From: Bacteroidales bacterium
Lineage (GTDB): Bacteria; Bacteroidota; Bacteroidia; Bacteroidales; Bacteroidaceae
Direction: 5' to 3'
Assembly: GCA_004557285.1 (NCBI GenBank)
Contig: SFEK01000142.1
Coordinates: 1-5,047 of the forward strand
DNA: 5,047 nucleotides
The position numbers and the translations under genes are program-made. Positions within the stretch are counted from its first letter, which is position 1. Each line of letters opens with the position of its first letter. Of this stretch, positions 1 to 5,047 are shown piece after piece. The notes beneath the pieces are model-generated. The model had not been told where the DNA came from and did not search any database. It saw nothing but the letters and a program-made list of their open reading frames with translations.

Positions 1-286
1 AATTGATGACATTCTGCTTGTAATTGACACCCCCCTCTATGCGCAAATGATACTCCAGATTTTCCTCATTGCGTTCAAAATATTGACCTATGGTTGCCTT
101 AACAATGTTGTTGAGAGTTGTGGTGATAGAGAGGTCAACCAATTCGTCAAAGTTTGTTGCTATAGGGTCAACAAAGCAAAGGTCATTGGCCAATGACTCT
201 GCCAGCACACCATTCGTTTTGGTTAGGTCTGATTGCAATATTTTAATAGCAGATGCTGCTACGATGCGGTGAGCCAAAGGCTTCTT
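1..286 (-). pseudogene. Internal fragment of a PglY/DUF6079-like (BREX-associated) protein, lacking its N-terminus
   Basis: Reading from 286 down to 2 gives 95 sense codons with no stop, continuing past the left edge. The peptide starts KKPLAHRIVAAS and contains LAESLANDLCFVDP, then NNIVKATIGQYFE, then EYHLRIEGGVNYKQ. From memory, this order matches a segment of the large PglY/BrxC-like DUF6079 proteins of BREX phage-defence systems: a helix with A..IK.L, then G...ESLANDLC..P, a helix ending IV.ATIGQY, then a YHLR-type strand. The P-loop region of such proteins should lie N-terminal to this piece, but instead the frame meets the start of rfbB at about 287-291, and no in-frame ATG lies in the homologous part. 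I therefore read it as a fragment joined by rearrangement or misassembly. By direct count the first 240 bases are about 41% G+C, visibly lower than the operon to the right. The coding frame is fairly sure; the family name is less so. Alternative: an unrelated large protein. Confidence 0.5.
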
Positions 287-345
287 GGGCGAACGACATG
301 CGAGCCGATGAAGCCTGCACCGCCGGTAATGATAATGTTCTTCAT
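259..345 (-). pseudogene. rfbB: Truncated 5' end of dTDP-glucose 4,6-dehydratase
   Basis: The ATG at 345 opens MKNIIITGGAGFIGSHVVR, the N-terminal strand and Rossmann glycine motif (GGAGFIG, residues 8-14) of RfbB/RmlB, the NAD-dependent enzyme that makes dTDP-4-keto-6-deoxyglucose for rhamnose and other O-antigen sugars. After residue 19 (codon 289-291) the similarity stops. The frame then reads about nine unrelated residues to a TAG at 259-261, so the product would be 28 residues against roughly 350-380 for the family. The remnant keeps the NAD-binding loop but none of the catalytic Tyr-x3-Lys or substrate region, so it cannot be functional. Its ATG overlaps the stop of the upstream small gene by ATGA, which argues that this was the native start of an intact gene. 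Other extended SDR sugar epimerases share the glycine motif, but the exact N-terminus is typical of Bacteroidetes RfbB. Confidence 0.72.
287..291. other. Breakpoint between rfbB and the PglY/DUF6079-like fragment
   Basis: On the minus strand the rfbB reading (frame set by the ATG at 345) ends here, and the foreign-looking coding stretch begins in a different frame (codons counted from 286). The exact base is uncertain by several positions, because the codons around CGCCCAAGAAG could belong to either side. No insertion-sequence end, target-site duplication or att-like direct repeat is visible. A 7-base inverted repeat (278-284 with 310-316) straddles the point. Confidence 0.55.
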
Positions 346-578
346 TTGGTCTTGTTGTTATGTGTGTTATTATTAAAACGCTTGTCAGTATATATAGAGA
401 GCACATTGTAGAGGATGGAGAATATCAAGCCTTCAAGAACATAAAAGCCGTCATCCGCCACTTTTTCCAGATCGTTGGTTATCAAGGTCAGCAAAGACCG
501 CACGACCACATACGTCACCGCATAGATGACTGTAAGCACAAAAAACCGTTTTTTGTTGTTCTTTTCCATAATCTTCAT
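342..578 (-). CDS. Small two-helix membrane protein, coupled to rfbB
   Basis: This 78-residue product is not one I can name. It has a basic, polar N-terminus (KIMEKNNKKR), a hydrophobic segment at about residues 12-33 (FFVLTVIYAVTYVVVRSLL), an acidic linker (NDLEKVADD, 35-43), a second, shorter hydrophobic segment at about 46-63, and an Asn-rich hydrophilic tail (RFNNNTHNNKTK). This fits a small inner-membrane protein with both ends probably in the cytoplasm. The stop TGA shares bases with the rfbB ATG (ATGA, 342-345), which supports real translation and co-expression with dTDP-sugar synthesis. The start could be 578 or the fourth codon at 569; I prefer 578 because an A-rich AAGAAAAA leader sits directly upstream. 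The plus-strand reading of the same bases is a shadow. It begins 54 bases after the phosphodiesterase gene, so it may be read through from that operon. A role in polysaccharide export or assembly is only a guess from context. Confidence 0.62.
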   Translation of the reverse strand: MKIMEKNNKKRFFVLTVIYAVTYVVVRSLLTLITNDLEKVADDGFYVLEGLIFSILYNVLSIYTDKRFNNNTHNNKTK

Positions 579-632
579 TTTTTCTTGGTTATTGTATGAA
601 CCGTCAAAAGACCGGGCTGAATGAACGAATCA

Positions 633-1127
633 TCAATGCCCTCCTAATGTAATAACTTCACAATCAGCAAATTTATTGCCTTCGACGGTCAATCTTATCA
701 AAGTTCTTTCTTTATGCCATCCCTGCAGACCTGCCGCACCGGGGTTGATGTGCAGCAGATTGAGCGTCTTGTCGTATTGCACTTTCAGGATGTGCGAGTG
801 TCCTGAGATGAACAGTTGTGGCGGACTGGCATATATGCTGCCGCGTATCGAAGCATCGTAGTGGCCGGGGTAGCCGCCGATATGTTTCATGAGTACATCC
901 ACATCTTCGCATTTGAAACGCAGCCGCTCGGTGAACATCCGCCGCAAGTCGCCGCCATCGCAGTTGCCGTAAACCGCTCTCAAAGGCCTGAACTCTGCCA
1001 GGCGTTGCGCCACCTGCAGCGACCCGATGTCTCCTGCATGCCAAATCTCGTCGCAGGACTCGAAATGGGTGAGATACTTGTCGTCCCAATAGGCATGGGT
1101 GTCACTGATGATACCGATTTTCTTCAT
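633..1127 (-). CDS. YfcE/MJ0936-type metallophosphodiesterase
   Basis: The 164-residue protein belongs to the calcineurin-like phosphoesterase superfamily, YfcE/MJ0936 group: small cytosolic enzymes that hydrolyse phosphodiester bonds with two metal ions, commonly Mn2+. The metal-ligand pattern is complete: Asp9 and His11 in SDTH, Asp33 in HAGDIGS, Asn55 in YGNCD, His82 in MKHIGG, and His110 and His112 in SGHSH. The closing HINPGAAG (126-133) is also typical of the group. Length is normal for the family. I chose the ATG at 1127, although the frame stays open upstream to 1226: MKKIGIISDTH is the canonical N-terminus, and the upstream part is out-of-frame sequence of the kinase-like gene. The start overlaps that gene's stop as ATGA (1124-1127), so translation is probably coupled. 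The natural substrate is unknown; for E. coli YfcE only activity on artificial diesters is established. The family call is secure, the physiological role is not. Confidence 0.93.
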   Translation of the reverse strand: MKKIGIISDTHAYWDDKYLTHFESCDEIWHAGDIGSLQVAQRLAEFRPLRAVYGNCDGGDLRRMFTERLRFKCEDVDVLMKHIGGYPGHYDASIRGSIYASPPQLFISGHSHILKVQYDKTLNLLHINPGAAGLQGWHKERTLIRLTVEGNKFADCEVITLGGH

Positions 1128-1744
1128 CGCCTGCCCTCCACAAACGAGCGGACAAACTGCGCTGTGCCCTCGATGCCGAGGATGCTCGAATTGAGGCAGA
1201 GGTCGTAAGATGTGGCGTGCCCCCACTGTTTGCCCGTGTAATAATTGTAGTAAGACGACCGACTGGCCTCCTGCTTCTCAATCATCTTGAGTGCCTCCTC
1301 GCTGCTACACGACATGCGCTCACAGAGGCGCTCCACCCGATGGTCAACGTCTGCCGTGATGAAGATGCTCACGAGATTGTCGCTCTCGCGCAAGATGTAG
1401 TCGGCACACCGGCCTACAAAAACGCATGGCCCTTGTGCTGCCGCCTTTCTGATGGCATCACTCTGTATCTTGAAAAGGTTTTCCTGCGACATGCCCGTGC
1501 CATAGAAATGGCTGTCTGAGACATACGGCACATGCATGTGGAAGAGCGATTTGAAGAATCCCTTCTGCTCATCGTTTTGTTCAAAGAATTTCTCGCTGAA
1601 TCCGCTTTCCTTGGCGGCCAGGCACAGCAGTTCGCGGTCGAAAAACCGGCAGTTCAGCTGTTCGGCCAGCATCTTGGCAATGGTTCGTCCGCCACTGCCC
1701 AACTGCCGTCCTACACATATGGTCAGGTTGTCATTTCTTTCCAT
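1124..1744 (-). CDS. Cytidylate kinase-like family protein (Cytidylate_kin2 type)
   Basis: This 206-residue cytosolic protein resembles the cytidylate kinase-like family common in Bacteroidetes and Firmicutes, a P-loop NTPase related to CMP kinase. Visible features are a glycine-rich nucleotide loop GRQLGSGGRT (12-21) after a hydrophobic strand, FFDRELL (34-40), FVGRCADYIL (109-118) like the NMP-binding part of the fold, ADVDHRVERLCER (131-143) as the lid-like region, and a C-terminal YYNYYTGKQWG...YDLCLNSS (165-187). The loop lacks the classic GKS/T ending: a Gly-Gly-Arg sits where Lys is expected, as in this subfamily. True CMP kinase activity is therefore not assured, and a separate canonical cmk is expected elsewhere in the genome. 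The start at 1744 overlaps the end of the MATE gene by 14 bases, and the stop overlaps the phosphodiesterase start by 4. The fold call is good; the substrate is unproven. Confidence 0.88.
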   Translation of the reverse strand: MERNDNLTICVGRQLGSGGRTIAKMLAEQLNCRFFDRELLCLAAKESGFSEKFFEQNDEQKGFFKSLFHMHVPYVSDSHFYGTGMSQENLFKIQSDAIRKAAAQGPCVFVGRCADYILRESDNLVSIFITADVDHRVERLCERMSCSSEEALKMIEKQEASRSSYYNYYTGKQWGHATSYDLCLNSSILGIEGTAQFVRSFVEGRR

Positions 1745-3104
1745 CAGACATCATTTTATGTTGTAGCTTGAATTTTTTCATATATCTCATCATCATGCAT
1801 CCGGCCACCAACGCCGACAAGGCATCTGCTCCGGGCATCGACCACCACACGCCGTCAACACCCATGAACGGGGGCAGCACAATGAGCAGGGGCAGCAGAA
1901 AGAGCATCTGTCTCGACAACGAGAGGAAGATGCTGATCTTGGCCTTGCCTATTCCCTGGAAAAAGTTGGTCACCACCATCTGGTAGCCCACCAAGGGGAA
2001 TGCCGCCATGGCTATTCTCATGCCCCTCACCGACAGGCCGATCAACGTTTCGTCGGTGGTGAAGAGGCGGGCACAGGTATCAGGCACCGTCTGGGCAATG
2101 GCAAATCCCGCCACAGTGACCATACTGGCGGCCACCATGGCATAGACCAGCACCTTGACGAGGCGGTCGAAACGCTGCGCCCCGTAGTTGTAACCAGCGA
2201 TGGGCAGCATACCCTGGTTGATGCCCATGTTCACCATCACAAACACGAAGCATATCCTCATCACGATGCCATAGGCACCCACGGCCAGGTCGCCGCCATA
2301 TTTGGCCAACGCATTGTTGATGAATATCACCACCACACAGGCACAGGTGTTCATGGCAAAGGGCGACATGCCAATGGCAAAGATGCGCTTCACGATGTCA
2401 GTCTGCAGCCCATAGATGCCGCGCTCAAAATGTATCACCTCGGCCTTGTTGCCAAACAGCCGGCATTGCCACATCACGGCGACGACCTGCGAGAGCACAG
2501 TGGCCAGGGCGGCACCCTGTATGCCCATGTGCAGCGGCCAGATGAACAGCGGAGAGAAGATGATGTTCAAGAGCACGCTCAGTATGGTGGAATACATGGC
2601 GTGTCGGGGTTTTCCCGCTGCCCGCAGCAGTGCATTCGACCCGAAGAACAGATGCGTGAGCGGATTGCCCAGCAGGATGACAATCATGTATTCGCGGGCA
2701 TAGGGCAACGTAGCCTCACTGGCACCGAAGAATTTCAGTATGGGGTCGAGAAAGAGCAGCGAAACGACAGCAAACGCCACCCCCATGATGATGTTCAAGG
2801 TGATGCTCGACCCGAATATCTGCTGGGCCATTCTGTAGTTCTTCTGCCCCAAATTAATGGATATGCAAGTGGAAGAACCTATGCCCACCGCTGCACCGAA
2901 GGCGGCGGAAAGATTCATGAAGGGAAAGGTGATGGCCAGTCCGCTGATGGCCAGTGCGCCCACTCCCTGTCCGATGAATATGCTGTCGGTGATGTTATAC
3001 AATGATGATGCCACCATCGCGATGATGGCAGGAAGGGCATATTGCGTGAGCAGCTGCCCCACGGGTTTTGTACCCAATTCAAGTGTCTTTTGTTGATTAT
3101 CCAT
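1731..3104 (-). CDS. MATE family efflux transporter
   Basis: The 457-residue protein is a multidrug and toxin extrusion (MATE) transporter, an inner-membrane antiporter that exports cationic or other small compounds using Na+ or H+. The length fits the usual 12-helix, two-bundle design. The first bundle has the signature PAIIAMVASSLYNITDSIFI (25-44) with GVGALAISGLAITFP just after, then the LLRAAGKPRHAM loop and IQGAALATVLSQ. The second bundle has MNTCACVVVIFINNALAKYG, NQGMLPIAGYNYGAQRFDRL and NFFQGIGKAK. This arrangement is closest to the MepA/DinF-like bacterial branch rather than NorM, although the exact subfamily and substrate cannot be read from sequence. The ATG at 3104 lies 28 bases after the trmB stop, with AAGAAG just upstream, and the first residues (MDNQQKTLELGTKPV) are typical of the family. 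The 3' end overlaps the next gene by 14 bases. No frameshift or truncation is seen. Confidence 0.95.
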   Translation of the reverse strand: MDNQQKTLELGTKPVGQLLTQYALPAIIAMVASSLYNITDSIFIGQGVGALAISGLAITFPFMNLSAAFGAAVGIGSSTCISINLGQKNYRMAQQIFGSSITLNIIMGVAFAVVSLLFLDPILKFFGASEATLPYAREYMIVILLGNPLTHLFFGSNALLRAAGKPRHAMYSTILSVLLNIIFSPLFIWPLHMGIQGAALATVLSQVVAVMWQCRLFGNKAEVIHFERGIYGLQTDIVKRIFAIGMSPFAMNTCACVVVIFINNALAKYGGDLAVGAYGIVMRICFVFVMVNMGINQGMLPIAGYNYGAQRFDRLVKVLVYAMVAASMVTVAGFAIAQTVPDTCARLFTTDETLIGLSVRGMRIAMAAFPLVGYQMVVTNFFQGIGKAKISIFLSLSRQMLFLLPLLIVLPPFMGVDGVWWSMPGADALSALVAGCMMMRYMKKFKLQHKMMSDGKK

Positions 3105-3132
3105 GTCAATCTTCTTTACTACGGCCCCCGCG

Positions 3133-3900
3133 TCACACTCTCGTCGGCTTGCCGCTTCGGTTGTTGCGATGATAACTGCGGTAGTCGTCCACAGGTATTT
3201 CCACGTTCGGCTCAGCCAGTGGCAAGTGTCTCGGCAGGGCGAATTTCATGTATTTGATGTTCAGGCCACGGGCCATCCATTGGCTCTCATAATAGGTTTT
3301 GATGGAGAGTATGCGGCGTGTGTCTTCATCCACCTCGGTGTGATAGAGGTCTTCGGTCCTGAACATCACGGGCAGGCCATTCACGTCTGTCATACAGGTG
3401 GTGTAGGTAAACAGGAAATTGCTGTCGGTCTTCAGGTGTATCACACCGCCATCCACCAGAAACCTGCGGTAACGTTCCATGAAGAAGGTGCTGGTGAGCC
3501 GCTTTCTCGGGTTTTTCATCTGCGGGTCGCTGAAGGTGAGCCATATTTCCTGCACCTCGTCTTCAGCAAAAAAGCGGTCGATGATTTCGATGTTAGTGCG
3601 GAGAAAAGCCACATTGTCCAGATTTTCCTGCAGGGCCTGCGTTGCTCCGGTCCACATGCGTGCTCCCTTGATATCCACCCCGATGAAGTTTACTTCAGGA
3701 AAAATCCGTGCCAATTCCACGGTGTATTCTCCCTTTCCGCATCCCAGTTCGAGCACAATGGGATTGTTGTTGTGGAAGAACATTTCACGCCAGTGGCCCT
3801 TCATCTCGAACTCCTGGTTCTGCATGGCACCGAATGGATACTGAAAAACGTGTCTGTAACTTGCCATATCGGCAAACTTGGCTAATTTTCCTTTGCTCAT
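3133..3900 (-). CDS. trmB: tRNA (guanine-N7-)-methyltransferase
   Basis: TrmB transfers a methyl group from S-adenosylmethionine to N7 of guanine 46 in the variable loop of tRNA, in the cytosol. The 255-residue product has the class I methyltransferase motif LELGCGKGEYT (50-60), the acidic SAM-ribose strand GVDIKGAR (74-81), FLRTNIE (99-105), the family hallmark FSDPQMKNPRKR (123-134; the DPWPKxRHxKRR motif in E. coli, in its Bacteroidetes form), LKTDS (156-160) and TYYESQW (202-208). The frame is open up to 4056, but I place the start at 3900. MSKGKLAKFADMASYRHVF is the conserved N-terminus, and the upstream 52 codons run through the two hairpins between the genes and look non-coding. It is the first gene of the four-gene operon and sits 131 bases after ilvE. 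I found no convincing TAnnTTTG promoter in that gap. Length is slightly above the E. coli protein; nothing is missing. Confidence 0.95.
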   Translation of the reverse strand: MSKGKLAKFADMASYRHVFQYPFGAMQNQEFEMKGHWREMFFHNNNPIVLELGCGKGEYTVELARIFPEVNFIGVDIKGARMWTGATQALQENLDNVAFLRTNIEIIDRFFAEDEVQEIWLTFSDPQMKNPRKRLTSTFFMERYRRFLVDGGVIHLKTDSNFLFTYTTCMTDVNGLPVMFRTEDLYHTEVDEDTRRILSIKTYYESQWMARGLNIKYMKFALPRHLPLAEPNVEIPVDDYRSYHRNNRSGKPTRV

Positions 3901-3948
3901 AATGATATTCAGATGGTATGTATTGCAGTAGATGTTTAAAAAGCAGGA

Positions 3949-3975
3949 AACCCTTCGTTCACAGAGCGAAGGGTT
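3949..3975 (-). terminator. Probable intrinsic terminator after ilvE
   Basis: A perfect 9-base stem, AACCCTTCG pairing with CGAAGGGTT, spans 3949-3957 and 3967-3975 with a 9-base loop. Two more pairs can form inside it on the minus strand after one C-A mismatch. Downstream on the minus strand come TTTCC and then, four bases later, TTTTT. The U-tract is interrupted, so termination may be partial. It lies 57 bases beyond the ilvE stop and 48 bases before the trmB start, so it would end ilvE transcripts or act as an attenuator for trmB. Confidence 0.65.
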
Positions 3976-3976
3976 A

Positions 3977-4006
3977 AGGTGGGTAATATTTGAATAGAAC
4001 CCACCT
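3977..4006 (-). other. Second hairpin directly upstream of the terminator
   Basis: An 8-base perfect inverted repeat, AGGTGGGT (3977-3984) with ACCCACCT (3999-4006), encloses a 14-base A/T-rich loop. On the minus strand it forms first, right after the ilvE stop, and only one base separates it from the terminator stem. It may be a 3'-end stabiliser of the ilvE mRNA, half of a tandem terminator, or part of a leader for trmB. I recognise no known riboswitch or RNA family in it. Confidence 0.5.
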
Positions 4007-4031
4007 AAGTTGTATAGTGTATCAACACCGA

Positions 4032-5047
4032 TTACTCGATGATGACCTTTGTCCATCCGTGGATGTCGGGCTCTGTGCCATATTGTATTCCACGCAACTT
4101 GTTGTAGAGTTTGGTGCTTATCGGTCCGGGCTTGCCGTCTTTGCTGAACACATAGCTCTTGTTGTTCTCCAGGTCGTCGATTCTTGAGATCGGGCTGATC
4201 ACGGCTGCTGTACCGCAGGCTCCTGCCTCCTCAAAGGTTTCCAGCTCTTCTTCAGGTATCTGTCTGCGCTCTACCGTCATGCCGAGGTCTTCGGCCAGCT
4301 GCATGAGGCTCTTGTTAGTGATGCTTGGCAGGATGCTCGTCGATTTGGGTGTCACATAAGTGTTGTTCTTGATGCCGAAGAAGTTGGCAGCACCGCACTC
4401 GTCCATATATTTTTTCTCTTTGGCGTCGAGGTAGAACTCGCAGGCATAACCCAGGTCGTGGGCCTTCTTGTTGGCAGCGAGCGAAGCAGCATAGTTGCCG
4501 CCCACCTTGTACTTGCCTGTGCCAAGAGGAGCTGAACGGTCGAATTCGCGGATGATGACATAAGGATTGGTTGAGAAACCACCCTTGAAGTAAGGACCTA
4601 CAGGTGTCACGAAAATCATGAACAGATATTCTGAAGAAGGACGAACACCAACCTGTGGCGATGTGCCTACCAGCAATGGGCGCAGATACAGTGTGGCACC
4701 GCTTTCATAGGTGGGGATATATTCCTGGTTGAGCACAACCACCTTGCGCACCATTTCTTCAAACAGCTCTGTGGGCACCTCGGGCATCAAGATACCACGG
4801 CATGTGCTCTGCAGGCGTGCGGCATTTTCGTCGGCACGGAAGGTTCTCACCTTGCCGTCGGGGCAGCGGTAGGCCTTCAGACCTTCAAACGCTTCCTGTC
4901 CGTAGTGCAGACAGGTGGCAGCCATGTGCATCTTGATATACTCGTCTGAGCACACCTCTATTTCACCCCATTTTCCATCGCGGTAATAACAGCGAACATT
5001 GTAGTCGGTCGGCATATAACCGAAAGACAATTCTGACCAGTTCAAAT
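4032..5047 (-). CDS. ilvE: Branched-chain amino acid aminotransferase, N-terminus cut by window edge
   Basis: This is a PLP-dependent fold-type IV aminotransferase that interconverts leucine, isoleucine and valine with their 2-oxo acids, using glutamate/2-oxoglutarate, in the cytosol. Numbered from the codon at 5045, visible features are MAATCLHYGQEAFEGLKAYR (41-60), the substrate/cofactor region YLRPLLVGTSPQVGV (120-134), the PLP-binding lysine Lys180 in GKYKVGGNYA, the cofactor-contacting Glu216 in MDECGAANFF, and the phosphate-binding GTAAVISP (278-285). The 337 residues seen are close to the full family length of about 340 for the BCAT1/eukaryote-like class found in Bacteroidetes. The codon at 5045 is TTG inside the expected N-terminus (x-NWSELSFGYM), so the real start is probably a few codons beyond the window. 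The stop is TAA at 4032-4034, followed by two hairpins. No neighbouring ilv or leu genes are visible, so it may be a stand-alone transcription unit. Confidence 0.95.
   Translation of the reverse strand, partial: LNWSELSFGYMPTDYNVRCYYRDGKWGEIEVCSDEYIKMHMAATCLHYGQEAFEGLKAYRCPDGKVRTFRADENAARLQSTCRGILMPEVPTELFEEMVRKVVVLNQEYIPTYESGATLYLRPLLVGTSPQVGVRPSSEYLFMIFVTPVGPYFKGGFSTNPYVIIREFDRSAPLGTGKYKVGGNYAASLAANKKAHDLGYACEFYLDAKEKKYMDECGAANFFGIKNNTYVTPKSTSILPSITNKSLMQLAEDLGMTVERRQIPEEELETFEEAGACGTAAVISPISRIDDLENNKSYVFSKDGKPGPISTKLYNKLRGIQYGTEPDIHGWTKVIIE

Noticed and set aside
90..272. Plus-strand frame of 60 codons at the left end.
   Set aside because: Antisense to the uninterrupted minus-strand coding stretch that resembles a known family; no features of its own.
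579..632. Possible promoter (TTGACG and TACAAT) before the small membrane gene.
   Set aside because: The two boxes are only 5 bases apart and do not fit the Bacteroidetes TTTG / TAnnTTTG pattern.
604..633. Nine-codon mini-ORF on the minus strand starting inside the phosphodiesterase stop (TGATG), with GGAGGG five bases upstream.
   Set aside because: The GGAGGG encodes the Gly-Gly of the phosphodiesterase C-terminus, Bacteroidetes rely little on Shine-Dalgarno pairing, and the peptide has no recognisable features. Probably chance.
712..1089. Second minus-strand frame (125 codons) inside the phosphodiesterase gene.
   Set aside because: Arg-rich out-of-frame shadow; the overlapping frame carries every metal-ligand motif.
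2430..3005. Plus-strand open frame (191 codons) antisense to the MATE gene.
   Set aside because: Low-complexity, Gln/His/Gly-rich shadow of a membrane protein gene, with no domain.
3103..3885. Long plus-strand open frame (260 codons) antisense to trmB.
   Set aside because: It mirrors the trmB coding frame, has no family features and has His/Val-rich shadow composition; trmB has all expected motifs.
3901..4056. N-terminal extension of trmB from an ATG at 4056.
   Set aside because: It runs back into the ilvE gene and through two hairpins, and conserved TrmB sequence starts only at 3900.

Overview
The window looks like a chromosomal segment of a Bacteroidales bacterium, most likely Prevotellaceae. 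This is inferred from protein style (the Bacteroidetes forms of TrmB, the IlvE-type aminotransferase and the cytidylate-kinase-like protein), from A-rich rather than strong Shine-Dalgarno leaders, and from tightly packed genes. Every gene I can support lies on the minus strand, so transcription runs from position 5047 towards 1.

Right part (about 3900-5047): a nearly complete branched-chain amino acid aminotransferase (ilvE), cut by the window edge at its N-terminus. It is followed by two back-to-back RNA hairpins (3977-4006 and 3949-3975) that probably end its transcript.

Middle (633-3900): a compact four-gene unit. In transcription order it holds tRNA (guanine-N7)-methyltransferase trmB, a 28-base gap, a MATE efflux transporter, a 14-base overlap, a cytidylate-kinase-like protein, a 4-base ATGA overlap, and a YfcE/MJ0936-type metallophosphodiesterase. 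The overlaps point to one operon with translational coupling. The products have no obvious shared pathway; they look like housekeeping functions.

Left part (1-632): this is the unusual end. A small two-helix membrane protein gene (342-578) overlaps by ATGA the start of what should be rfbB (dTDP-glucose 4,6-dehydratase). Only the first 19 or so rfbB codons survive (289-345). At about 287-291 the sequence switches abruptly, in another frame, to an uninterrupted 95-codon coding stretch that runs off the left edge. That stretch resembles an internal part of the large BREX-associated PglY/DUF6079 P-loop proteins. The breakpoint therefore joins a sugar-nucleotide gene to a fragment of a phage-defence gene. 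It is either a real rearrangement, with loss of most of rfbB and of the N-terminus of the defence gene, or an assembly chimera. No tRNA, rRNA, CRISPR array, complete insertion sequence or clear Bacteroidetes promoter (TTTG / TAnnTTTG) was found.
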